This document shows positions 45,080-52,503 of a stretch of 52,503 nt of DNA, piece after piece (the stretch's first letter is position 1; each line of letters opens with the position of its first letter). Source of the DNA: Chloroflexota bacterium (GTDB lineage: Bacteria > Chloroflexota > UBA6077 > JACCZL01); assembly GCA_020850535.1 (NCBI GenBank), contig JADZEM010000130.1, positions 1 through 52,503 of the forward strand, given 5' to 3'. A program made the translations under genes and the position numbers. The notes under the pieces were generated by a model, which was not told where the DNA came from, made no database searches, and worked only from the letters and a program-made list of their open reading frames with translations.

Positions 45080-45643
45080 ATGCCGCGACGAAGCCACCAG
45101 CTAGGGGCGGCCGATCACGCCCTGCTCGGCCTGTTACGCCTGGGCGCCCGTCACGGGTACGAGCTGGCGTCGTACTTTCAGGCTGACGGCACCCTCGGGC
45201 CGGTCTGCACGCTGGGCGTCTCGCGCCTGTACGCCCTGCTGCACACACTCGAAGAGCTGGGGCTGGTGCACGCCGAGTCCTCCGTGGTCAGCGGCGGACC
45301 ACCCCGCAAGGTCTTCAGCCTGACGGAGGCCGGCGCGACGGCGTTCGCTGCCTGGCTCGACCAGCCGATCCGCCGCCTCCGGCAGATCCGGCAGGATTTC
45401 CTCCTGAAGCTGTTCTTCTCGCAGAAGCTTCCGGAGCACGATACGGCCGGCCTGATCGACCGGCAGCTTGCCGTGAGCCGCGCCGTAGCTGACGAGCTGG
45501 CCGCGGCGGCCGCCGCCGAGCCGGCCGGCAGCTTCGCCCTGCTGGTGTACGAGTCACGGCTGGCGCTGGCACGCGCCACCACGACGTGGCTCGAAACGGA
45601 GCGGGCGCGGGCGGGCGAGCAGGTCACAGCACCGCCCGCCTGA
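45080..45643 (+). CDS. PadR-family transcriptional regulator
   Basis: 187 aa from ATG 45080, with GGGAG 5 nt upstream. The N-terminal winged helix (ALLGLLRLGARHGYELASYFQ...VSRLYALLHTLEELGLVHAE...RKVFSLTEAG) is the PadR pattern. The C-terminal part (about 95-180) is the helical Vir-type dimerisation domain. PadR repressors respond to phenolic acids or drugs and often control a divergent or adjacent gene. Here the divergent neighbour is the large histidine kinase; no efflux pump or decarboxylase adjoins. Confidence 0.9.
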   Translation: MPRRSHQLGAADHALLGLLRLGARHGYELASYFQADGTLGPVCTLGVSRLYALLHTLEELGLVHAESSVVSGGPPRKVFSLTEAGATAFAAWLDQPIRRLRQIRQDFLLKLFFSQKLPEHDTAGLIDRQLAVSRAVADELAAAAAAEPAGSFALLVYESRLALARATTTWLETERARAGEQVTAPPA

Positions 45644-45671
45644 GCCGTCACGACACGGCGTCCTGACGCCT

Positions 45672-45734
45672 GGGCAATCGCGTGTTCGCCGGTTTCCCAG
45701 GACGTCGTAAGACGCGCCCAACGCGCAATCGCCC
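45672..45734 (+). repeat. Short (63-bp) relative of the palindromic repeat, relic B
   Basis: Left end GGGCAATCGCGTGTT and right end AACGCGCAATCGCCC are 15-bp inverted repeats with three mismatches. The interior aligns with the left part of full copies (GTTC..GGT.TCCC..GA), and the palindromic core is missing. It lies 28 bp after the padR-like gene. Confidence 0.75.
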
Positions 45735-45840
45735 CGGACCTCACGCCCCTTTTCGGCCGTGGACAGGGTACTCAAAGGTAAAATAGGTTTCTGACTCCAG
45801 GTCTGACCGTCAGTCGAGCGTCGTGAGGAGACCGCCCACT

Positions 45841-47085
45841 ATGTCCGTCCCGATGCGCACCAGTTCGCCCTACCCGATGATCTCGGTCGCCGAGGCGACG
45901 GACGAGATCCAGTCGCGGGTTGCTCCGCTCCCGCCGATTGTCGTGGGGTTCCGCGAGGCGCTCGGCTACGTGCTGGCGGAGGATGCCATCGCGCCGATGG
46001 ATCTGCCGCCGGCCGAGCGGTCAGCGGTGGACGGATACGCGCTGGTGGCGCAGCCAGGGCCGCTCTCGTTACGGGTGCTCCGCGAGCTGACGGCCGGCCA
46101 GAGCGCTGACCTCCACCTGGACCGGGAGACGGCGGTCAGGATCATGACGGGCGGCGTGATCCCGCCGGGCGCTGACGCCGTGGTGATGGTCGAAGAGACC
46201 GAGGAGCGGGACGGGGTCGTCACGGTCAGGTCGACGCCAAAGGTCGGCGACAACATCCAGGGCGCGGGCATCGACGTCCACCAGGGCCAGGCAGTCCTCG
46301 TCGCGGGCCGCCGGCTGGGGCCGCCCGAGATCGGGATGCTCGCGACCATCGGTCAGACGCGGGTCAAGGTGCATCCGAAGCCACGGGTCGCCGTGATGGC
46401 GACGGGCGACGAGGTCGTGGAGCCGGAAGAGGAGCCGCCTGTCGGATACGTCCGCGACAGCAACCGCTATGCCGTGATCGCCGCTGCCACCGAGGCCGGC
46501 GGTGAGGTCGTCTGGTCGCGCCACGTGCCGGATGACCCGGCCGCGCTGGCCGACGCCATGCGTGACGCGCTCTCGGTAGCCGACGTGCTGATCACGTCTG
46601 GCGGCGTCTCGATGGGCACGCGAGACCACATCAAGCCGCTCCTGGCCGAACTGGGAGATGTCCATTTCGGACGGATCGCCTTCAAGCCCGGCAAGCCGCT
46701 GACGTTTGCGTCGTTCCAGCGGCCGGGCCGCGTAGCCTACGCGTTCGGCCTGCCGGGCTTCCCGGTCTCGTCGCTGGTGACGTTCGAGGTCTTCGTGCGG
46801 CCGGCCCTGCGCCGCCTCCAGGGGTATGCCAACGTCCAGCGGCCACGGGTGCGGGTGACACTGGCGCACGACATCCAACCCGACGCCGGCCGCCTGGAGT
46901 ACCACCGTGCGACGGTCCGCTGGCAGGACGGCACACTGCTGGCAACCTCGACCGGCAAGCAGACCTCCAGCCGGCTGATCACGATGGTCGGCGCAAACGC
47001 GCTGCTCGAAGTGCCGTCTGGAACGGCGCTGCTGCCAGCCGGCACGGAGCTGCCGGCCCTGTTGACGGGCGACCTCCAGAGTTAG
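45841..47085 (+). CDS. moeA: Molybdopterin molybdotransferase
   Basis: 414 aa, the normal MoeA length. It inserts molybdate into adenylated molybdopterin, or acts in the related Glp role. Motifs: AERSAVDGYAL, TGGVIPPGADAVVMVEET, VAVMATGDEVVEP, and SGGVSMGTRDHIKPLL, with GLPGFPVSSLVTFE near the end. ATG 45841 is chosen, with GAGGAG 10 nt upstream; a GTG at 45823 is in frame. No other molybdenum cofactor gene is in the window. A TAAAAT-like -10 sequence lies about 60 nt upstream, without a clear -35. Confidence 0.94.
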   Translation: MSVPMRTSSPYPMISVAEATDEIQSRVAPLPPIVVGFREALGYVLAEDAIAPMDLPPAERSAVDGYALVAQPGPLSLRVLRELTAGQSADLHLDRETAVRIMTGGVIPPGADAVVMVEETEERDGVVTVRSTPKVGDNIQGAGIDVHQGQAVLVAGRRLGPPEIGMLATIGQTRVKVHPKPRVAVMATGDEVVEPEEEPPVGYVRDSNRYAVIAAATEAGGEVVWSRHVPDDPAALADAMRDALSVADVLITSGGVSMGTRDHIKPLLAELGDVHFGRIAFKPGKPLTFASFQRPGRVAYAFGLPGFPVSSLVTFEVFVRPALRRLQGYANVQRPRVRVTLAHDIQPDAGRLEYHRATVRWQDGTLLATSTGKQTSSRLITMVGANALLEVPSGTALLPAGTELPALLTGDLQS

Positions 47086-47106
47086 GAGACCATCTTCACA
47101 GGCTGT

Positions 47107-47139
47107 CCGCCCCGCTCCGTTCGCTGATGAACGGGCGGC
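47107..47139. terminator. Possible terminator after moeA
   Basis: CCGCC...CGTTC pairs with GAACGGGCGG around a 6-nt loop, with a bulge on the left arm. It lies between convergent genes. No T tract. Confidence 0.35.
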
Positions 47140-47149
47140 GAGCCCTGCG

Positions 47150-47908
47150 CTACAGCGTCGGGACGAACGCGACCGGATCGCCGTGGTTGACGCCCTCGTC
47201 ACGGCCCGCGTCGGCCTGCACCACGCGGGCGTCGCGCTCGCTGAGCTGCACGACCCGCACGATCACCGACTCGCCGTGGCCGCTCGGCGTGCCGATGGCC
47301 AGCAGCGCGCCGAGATCGACGGGCTGCTGACCGACCCGAGCAATCACCAGCTCGGTCGGCGCGATCGACCGCACGAACCCGAAGTCTGGCGTTGCCAGGC
47401 CGCGCACATGCGGCGCCGCGAGCAGCCGCGTCCGCAGCGCGTCCTCGCGCGGACGCAGCGCCTCCGTCAGCGCCCACTCGGGCACGCGCCGCGCCTGCGC
47501 CACGAAGCCGCTCGGCTCCAGCGCTACGGACATCACGGCTTCGGCCAGGGCGTCTCGCGAGCCGCCAAGCCGTGTGCCGTCCGACAGGATGACGTGGTGC
47601 GCGGTCAGGAGCGCCAGCAGCCCGAGCGCCTCCGGGCGAGGCAGTAGCTGCGGAAAGGCATTTGCCAGCAGGGTGGCCAACCCATAGCCCGGCGGTGGAT
47701 CGTCTCGGACGTAGGCCACCAGCGGCGGCTCAGCGGCCGGCAGATAGACGAACTTCCGCGAGGCCGCGCGTCCATGCTCCGCATAGAGGGTCCGGCCCTC
47801 GGCGTCCGTGCCGCACCGCTCAACCCCGACGGGCGCCGGCCGGTCCGCCGCCAGCCGGTACGCGATCCGCTCCACAACGAGCCGGTGCGGCGCGTGTGCC
47901 TCACTCAT
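47150..47908 (-). CDS. Conserved-looking protein of unknown function (252 aa)
   Basis: I do not recognise this protein. It has no signal peptide or membrane helix. Codon use and length look genuine, and the start ATG 47908 lies 55 bp after the end of the O-antigen-ligase-like gene on the same strand. The N-terminal half has a mixed alpha/beta pattern (VVERIAYRLAADRP, RKFVYLPAAEPPLVAYV); the last 65 residues are beta-rich (TELVIARVGQQPVDLGALLAIGTP, ESVIVRVVQLSERD), perhaps a small beta-barrel. It converges on moeA. The role is unknown. Confidence 0.65.
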   Translation of the reverse strand: MSEAHAPHRLVVERIAYRLAADRPAPVGVERCGTDAEGRTLYAEHGRAASRKFVYLPAAEPPLVAYVRDDPPPGYGLATLLANAFPQLLPRPEALGLLALLTAHHVILSDGTRLGGSRDALAEAVMSVALEPSGFVAQARRVPEWALTEALRPREDALRTRLLAAPHVRGLATPDFGFVRSIAPTELVIARVGQQPVDLGALLAIGTPSGHGESVIVRVVQLSERDARVVQADAGRDEGVNHGDPVAFVPTL

Positions 47909-47963
47909 GCTGTTGTCGCCGCTCCCCGATGATCTGACCGCACACCCTGTAGCTTGCCACGGA

Positions 47964-50366
47964 CTAGCTTGTCACGGATTGAATCAGCGCGTTCAGGTCG
48001 TCAAGCTCCCAGGCCGGCGCGAGCCGGCGGGCGGCCCGCGCCGACGCCAGCGCCTCGCCGCGCTGCCCCAGCTCCCGCTGGAGCATCGCCACGTCTCGCT
48101 GATACTCCCAGTTCCGCATCTGGTTGCGAGCGGCCCGTTGCATCCGCACCAGCGCGGCCGGCAGGTTGCCAGCCGCCCGCTCCATCCGCGCCAACCCGGC
48201 ATCAGCGGGGGCCGAGCGCGGGTCAAGCTGGAGCCCCTGCTCGTAGAGGGCACGGGCGGCTTCCGGGTTGCCCAGAGCCAGCTCGGCATCCGCCATCCGC
48301 GCGAGACGCTCGGCGCTCGGACGGCTCAGTTGCTGGGCCTGTCGGAAGCGCTGTAGGGCAAGCGCCGGCCGCCCCCAACGGGTCAGCGCCACTCCGGACT
48401 GATCGTAGAAGCTGACTCTGCTCGGCCCGGCCGCGATGGCCAGGTCGAACGCCTCGACGGCGCGCCCGTAGGCGTCAGCCTGCTCGGTTGGATCGCGGCT
48501 GGCCTCGGCGCGCAGCATCCACTGACGCCCGAGATAGGCGTGCGGGTACGGATCGAGCGGATTCAGCTGAACGGCCCGTTCGAGCGTGACCTTCGCGGCG
48601 TCGAACAGGGCGGCGCGGCTCGACGGCGTCATCTCGAAGAGGTCTTCGTAGCGCGAGATCGTCACCGGCGACGAGAGCGTGGACGAGCGCGCGAGATCCA
48701 GGAACGTATCCCCGAGCGCCAGCAACGGGACGTCCAGCCAGGGGGTCGAGCGGGCGGCCAGGAGATCCTGCTGCGAGGCCGAGCCGGGCGCCTCGCCGGC
48801 CCGCAGCGCCAGCGCACGGGTATGGTAGAGATCGGCCAGGAAGGGAGCCGTCACCCAGGGGAGCGTCGCCAGCGCGACGGCTCCCGCCGCCAGCATAGCG
48901 GTCGCTCGGAGGCGCACGGCCGGGGTCAGCCCTGAGGCCGGTTGACCGCTGCGCTCGTTGCGCTTGCGCCGCGAGACGGCACGGGCCACGGCGACGGCGG
49001 CCGGCGAGCTCCACGGCAGCAGCGGCGCGACGGTCAGGCCAGCCAGCATCCAGAACAGCGCGCCGGTGACCGACGAGTCGAAGGCGAACTGGTTGGCGAC
49101 GAGGTTAGCGGCCAGCGCGCCCAGCAGTCCGGCCGGCTGCCAGCGGCCGACGCCGCGCTCGGTGGCGGCCGCCAGCAGGCCCGCACGCGCCACCCCGACG
49201 AGCGTCGCCAGCAACGCCACCAGCCCGACGAGGCCGGTGGTCAACAGCGTGTCCAGCCAGAGGTTGTGCGCGCGGTCGAAGCGCTGATCCTCGAAGCGGT
49301 TCGCCAGGGCGACCGGGTACTTCGCTTCGAGCGCCGTCATCTGCGTCTCCGGGCCGAACCCCAGGACGATGCGCGGCCCCGCCAGCGCACCCACGGCGTC
49401 CTGCCAGATGAGCACCCGCTGGCGCGCGGAGGTGTCCTCGCCATCGCCGGTGTCTGGACGCGGGGCCAGCGCGAAGAGCGTGGCCGCCAGCACCAGGAGC
49501 GCGCAGGTCGCAACGCCGCCGACCAGCACCAGCCGACGCTGGCTCGGCCAGAACACGACGGCCAGCGTCACCAGCAGGCCAGCGCCCAGGGCCAGCAGGC
49601 CGCCGCGCACGTGCGTCAGCACCACGACGACGGCCTGGGCCGTCAGGAGCGCCGAGAGGCCGGCGAGATGGACGCGCGGATCGGTGTACCAGACAGCCTC
49701 GCGTTTCGGGCGGCGAGACGGCCGCGGCACAGCGTCTGCGGCCTCGGCAGCACAGACCAGCGTCAGCGGCAGCAGCATCGTCAGGTAGGTGGCGAGGGCT
49801 GTGGACGAGCCGAGCGTGCTCGCCACGCCGAGCGGTTGATGCAGCCAGTTCACCGGGTCGAGGTGCGCCGCCTGGACGAACGCGTACAGGCAGACGGGGA
49901 TGCTCGCCAGCGTCCAGACCAGCAACAGGCCTCGACGGCGCTCGGCGTCGCGGCCCGCGATGGTCGCGGTAACCCCGAGCACCAGCCAGGCCAGGACCGT
50001 CGCCAGTCCGACCTGCCGGTCCCACGATCCGAGCAGGCTGACCAGCGGCGAGATCGACGCGGCCGTCGATACGGCGGTGGACAGGGCCAGCCCCGCCACA
50101 CCGAGGATCGGCAGTTGCAGCGGGCCGCTCCAGACCTTCGCGAGCGCATTCCGCCACCCGAACGGCCCCGGCGACCCACCGAGTTTCGCGCCCTCCCACC
50201 CGAGCCAACCAAACAGCATCGCCAGCGCCAGGACGCGCAGGAGCAGCACCTTGGTGGACTCGAAGCCGAGCGCGCCAAGCGTGTGGAACACCAGCGGCGT
50301 CAGCAGGCCGGCGAGCTGGCAGGCGGCCAGACTCCACGATTGCTCGGCGCGGGCGGCGGAAGACAC
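47964..50366 (-). CDS. O-antigen ligase (Wzy_C)-like membrane protein with C-terminal TPR repeats
   Basis: 800 aa. About 12 hydrophobic segments fill residues 10-510, with the O-antigen ligase/polymerase pattern RAHNLWLDTLLTTGLVGLV in a long outer loop near residue 370 and a Gly/Leu-rich helix before it. Residues about 580-795 are helical tetratricopeptide-like repeats (LNPLDPYPHAYLGRQWMLRA, ARALYEQGLQLDPRSAPADAGLARMERAAG). Proteins of this build polymerise or attach envelope polysaccharide, or glycosylate pilins. Which glycan is handled cannot be told. It starts 4 nt after the small membrane protein gene, in a glpK-led cluster. Confidence 0.85.
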   Translation of the reverse strand: MSSAARAEQSWSLAACQLAGLLTPLVFHTLGALGFESTKVLLLRVLALAMLFGWLGWEGAKLGGSPGPFGWRNALAKVWSGPLQLPILGVAGLALSTAVSTAASISPLVSLLGSWDRQVGLATVLAWLVLGVTATIAGRDAERRRGLLLVWTLASIPVCLYAFVQAAHLDPVNWLHQPLGVASTLGSSTALATYLTMLLPLTLVCAAEAADAVPRPSRRPKREAVWYTDPRVHLAGLSALLTAQAVVVVLTHVRGGLLALGAGLLVTLAVVFWPSQRRLVLVGGVATCALLVLAATLFALAPRPDTGDGEDTSARQRVLIWQDAVGALAGPRIVLGFGPETQMTALEAKYPVALANRFEDQRFDRAHNLWLDTLLTTGLVGLVALLATLVGVARAGLLAAATERGVGRWQPAGLLGALAANLVANQFAFDSSVTGALFWMLAGLTVAPLLPWSSPAAVAVARAVSRRKRNERSGQPASGLTPAVRLRATAMLAAGAVALATLPWVTAPFLADLYHTRALALRAGEAPGSASQQDLLAARSTPWLDVPLLALGDTFLDLARSSTLSSPVTISRYEDLFEMTPSSRAALFDAAKVTLERAVQLNPLDPYPHAYLGRQWMLRAEASRDPTEQADAYGRAVEAFDLAIAAGPSRVSFYDQSGVALTRWGRPALALQRFRQAQQLSRPSAERLARMADAELALGNPEAARALYEQGLQLDPRSAPADAGLARMERAAGNLPAALVRMQRAARNQMRNWEYQRDVAMLQRELGQRGEALASARAARRLAPAWELDDLNALIQSVTS

Positions 50367-50370
50367 GCGG

Positions 50371-50583
50371 CTACAGACCTCGTCCGCCGCAGCCGGGCGG
50401 CGCGCTCACGGCCGGCCCGACGACGCCACGGCCCGTCGGCGTCGTGTCGTTGAAGCGGGTGTCGTCGCACGACCACGGCACGGACGGCGCGCGGTTAACT
50501 GCCCACCCGGCGCCGAGAATGAGCACCACGAGCAGGACACCGAGCCCCACCCCGATACCTGCCGCGGTGACGACCGACCGCAT
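50371..50583 (-). CDS. Small single-span membrane protein
   Basis: 70 aa: one N-terminal hydrophobic helix (about residues 5-29, VTAAGIGVGLGVLLVVLILG) and a short outer tail with two Cys (SCDDTRF and PGCGG). Its ATG directly follows the glpK stop, with GGGGTAGG in the glpK tail serving as ribosome site, and it ends 4 nt before the ligase-like gene. That tight packing is the main argument that it is real. No family is recognised; it may be an accessory of the polysaccharide enzyme. Confidence 0.6.
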   Translation of the reverse strand: MRSVVTAAGIGVGLGVLLVVLILGAGWAVNRAPSVPWSCDDTRFNDTTPTGRGVVGPAVSAPPGCGGRGL

Positions 50584-50584
50584 C

Positions 50585-52102
50585 CTACCCCGTGGCCCAG
50601 TTGCGTGCGCGATCCACGGCCCGGTGCCACGCCGACATCAGCTCGCCGCGTCGGTCAGCGGACATCGACGGCGCATACCGATGGGCTGGCTGCCACTGCT
50701 GCCCGATGGCCTGGGCGTCCTTCCAGTAGCCGACGCCCAGACCAGCCAGGTAGGCCGCGCCGCGCGCCGTCGTCTCCTGCACGTCCGCCACCTCAAGCGG
50801 GATGCCGAGCAGATCGGACTGGAATTGCATCAGGAAGCGGTTCGCCGTGCCGCCACCGTCCACCCGCAGCACGGGCACATCGACGCCGCCTTCGTCGCGC
50901 ATGCCGGCCAGCACGTCAGCCGTCTGGAACGCAATCGCTTCGAGCGTCGCCCGGACCAGATGCTCTTTGCGGGTCGCCCCCGTCAGCCCGACGATGGCCC
51001 CGCGCGCGTACATGTCCCAGTACGGCGCGCCCAGCCCGGCAAAGGCCGGCACGAAGTAGACGCCGCCCGTGTCCGGCACCGCGTTCGCGAGCGCTTCCGT
51101 CTCGGCGGCATCGGCGATCAGCCCGAGGCCGTCGCGCAGCCACTGAACCGCCGCGCCCGTCACAAAGACCGACCCCTCCAGGGCGTACGTCCAGCGCTCG
51201 CCAAGCTGCCACGCGACGGTCGTCAGCAGCCCCAGTCGCGAGCTCGGGGCGCGCTCGCCGGTGTTGAGCAACAGGAACGAGCCGGTGCCGTAGGTGTTCT
51301 TCGACATGCCGGGGCTGAAGCAAGCCTGCCCGAACAGGGCCGACTGCTGATCTCCTGCAACGCCCGCGACCGGCACCGGCACACCGCCGAACGTCTCGAG
51401 GGCCGCGCCCGCGACCTCCCCGAAGACGCCGCTCGACGGGCGAACCTCGGGCAGCAGGGCGCGCGGCACCCCGACCGCGTCGAGCAGGATGCTGTCCCAC
51501 TGATGCTCGTAGATGTTGAAGAGCATCGTTCGGGAGGCGTTTGTCGCGTCGGTGGCGTGGACGCGGCCATCGGTCAGCCGCCAGAGCAGCCAGGAATCGA
51601 CCGTCCCGAACGCCAGCTCACCGGCCTCGGCGCGTTCGCGGCTGCCCGGCACGTTCTCCAGCAGCCAGGCGATCTTCGTCGCCGAGAAGTAGGCGTCGAT
51701 CAGCAGGCCAGTCCGCTCGCGGACGATGGGCTCCAGCCCGGACTGCTTCAGCCGCTGGCAGATCGCGGCGCTGCGGCGATCCTGCCAGACGATGGCTTTG
51801 TGGATCGGCTGGCCGGTCTTGCGATCCCAGATCAGCGTCGTTTCGCGCTGGTTGGTGATCCCGATGGCCGCGAGATCGGCCCCGCTGATGCCCGCCGACG
51901 CCATCGCCTGACTGGCGACGCGCATGGTGCTGGTGAAGATCTCCTCGGGGTCGTGCTCGACCCAGCCGGGCCGCGGAAAGTACTGGTGGGTCTCGCTGTC
52001 GGCCATCGCGACCGGCGCTCCTCGCCGGTCGAACACCAACGCCGCCGACCCCGTGGTGCCCTGATCGAGTGCCAGGATGTATCCACGCCCGCCGTCGCTC
52101 AC
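50585..52102 (-). CDS. glpK: Glycerol kinase
   Basis: 505 aa, the usual length. It phosphorylates glycerol to sn-glycerol 3-phosphate. The N-terminal [18 protein letters not shown] is the FGGY phosphate-binding block, followed by [48 protein letters not shown], and the C-terminal ADP-binding [19 protein letters not shown]. The start is GTG 52102 with GGAGGG 6-7 nt upstream. It heads a three-gene minus-strand cluster with a small membrane protein and an O-antigen-ligase-like protein. Together with gpsA and plsY it adds a second source of glycerol 3-phosphate. Confidence 0.95.
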   Translation of the reverse strand: MSDGGRGYILALDQGTTGSAALVFDRRGAPVAMADSETHQYFPRPGWVEHDPEEIFTSTMRVASQAMASAGISGADLAAIGITNQRETTLIWDRKTGQPIHKAIVWQDRRSAAICQRLKQSGLEPIVRERTGLLIDAYFSATKIAWLLENVPGSRERAEAGELAFGTVDSWLLWRLTDGRVHATDATNASRTMLFNIYEHQWDSILLDAVGVPRALLPEVRPSSGVFGEVAGAALETFGGVPVPVAGVAGDQQSALFGQACFSPGMSKNTYGTGSFLLLNTGERAPSSRLGLLTTVAWQLGERWTYALEGSVFVTGAAVQWLRDGLGLIADAAETEALANAVPDTGGVYFVPAFAGLGAPYWDMYARGAIVGLTGATRKEHLVRATLEAIAFQTADVLAGMRDEGGVDVPVLRVDGGGTANRFLMQFQSDLLGIPLEVADVQETTARGAAYLAGLGVGYWKDAQAIGQQWQPAHRYAPSMSADRRGELMSAWHRAVDRARNWATG

Positions 52103-52172
52103 ACCACGCCCTCCTGCTGAGGGAGTATAGACCGCCCCCAGGCCGGCCTCCTATGAATCGGGCTTCGGACGC

Positions 52173-52389
52173 AGGGCGATCGCATGTTGGGTGTGTCGTG
52201 CCGCCGCGTCGGGGCTTGAAAGCCCCGCCTACCATCCTGCAGTCGCTGCGCGACGCCCCGGTCTCACCAGACGACGCCGTTTCCGGTGTCCGTCGCGCAG
52301 CGACGGCGTGACGGTAGGCGGGGACTTCAGTCCCCGACCGCCCGTTCCACGATGCTTCGGGGACACCAATGAACAGGCCATCGCCCTGA
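52173..52389 (-). repeat. Full-length palindromic repeat, copy 5 (inverted)
   Basis: Same element as copy 1 but in the opposite orientation. Its outer flank, read on the minus strand, is ACTGGTAGCAGCAT, the same as bases 1-14 of the window directly before copy 1, so the two copies share flanking DNA as well. Confidence 0.93.
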
Positions 52390-52401
52390 TGCTGCTACCA
52401 G

Positions 52402-52503
52402 TGCAATCGTATGTTGAGCGCGTCGTGCCGCCGCGTCGGGGCTTGAAAGCCCCGCCTACGATCCTGCAGTCGCTGCGCGACGCGCCAGTCGCACCAGTGC
52501 CGG
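52402..52503 (-). repeat. Palindromic repeat, copy 6 (inverted, cut by the window end)
   Basis: Starts GTGCAATCGTATGTT and enters the first arm with GGGGCTTGAAAGCCCC and GTCGCTGCGCGACG. It continues past the end of the window. It is separated from copy 5 by about 12 bp, forming a tandem pair like copies 3 and 4. Confidence 0.88.

Noticed and set aside
44832-45248. N-terminal extension of the histidine kinase into the PadR gene
   Set aside because: It would overlap the PadR coding region and its promoter and adds Arg/Pro-rich sequence without conserved pattern; a start near 44831 is more sensible.

Overview
The window is a GC-rich chromosomal stretch of a free-living heterotrophic bacterium. 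Gene content points to Chloroflexota, perhaps a Thermomicrobia-like lineage: Tad-pilus-type secreted proteins, peptide and sugar ABC binding lipoproteins with long Ala/Pro linkers, a LabA-like NYN protein, and abundant palindromic intergenic repeats. That assignment is an inference from style; there is no rRNA gene here to prove it.

Layout. 1-461 holds one copy of a ~217-bp palindromic repeat. 513-3323 is a three-gene Tad-type pilin operon (two tandem TadE paralogues and a TadG-like vWA protein). It converges on a LytM peptidase coupled to a stand-alone RAM/AsnC-domain protein. 5053-8444 is a compact riboflavin operon ribD-ribE-ribBA-ribH, whose RibD has an eroded reductase half. plsY and gpsA diverge from one intergenic region (lysophosphatidate synthesis), followed by a Crp/Fnr regulator and an NYN-domain protein. 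Around 12.3-13.7 kb lie a second repeat copy, tRNA-His and tRNA-Arg, and two tiny acidic ORFs not described by any family I know, which share the C-terminal pattern LSNQ-x2-NDPDD. A membrane-anchored CBS-domain protein follows, then fumarase and a DppBC/substrate-binding-protein transport set on the minus strand, thioredoxin reductase and a PP2C phosphatase.

24.4-36.8 kb is an accessory, repeat-rich region with a catabolic flavour. It carries an enolase-superfamily dehydratase-like protein, a GHL6-like glycoside-hydrolase protein, two of three D-2-hydroxyacid dehydrogenases, a split transketolase with a zinc alcohol dehydrogenase, and a broken substrate-binding-protein/GntR pair whose two 5' ends are both missing at one junction. 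36.9-45.6 kb is regulatory: a GGDEF-EAL protein, the third hydroxyacid dehydrogenase, a NarL-type two-component pair and a PadR regulator. 45.8-52.1 kb holds moeA, an unknown protein, an O-antigen-ligase/TPR protein, a small membrane protein and glycerol kinase. The window closes with two inverted copies of the repeat that also opens it.

Most notable: (1) the twin NDPDD micro-proteins, where synonymous codon differences under an invariant peptide argue for selection on the protein; (2) a nested repeat family in which ~60-bp mini-elements match the outer parts of the ~217-bp copies with the palindromic core missing, and one copy supplies the stop codon of a dehydrogenase gene; (3) the double 5' truncation at ~31.52 kb. 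All coordinates and motifs come from reading the sequence by eye; no database search was possible.
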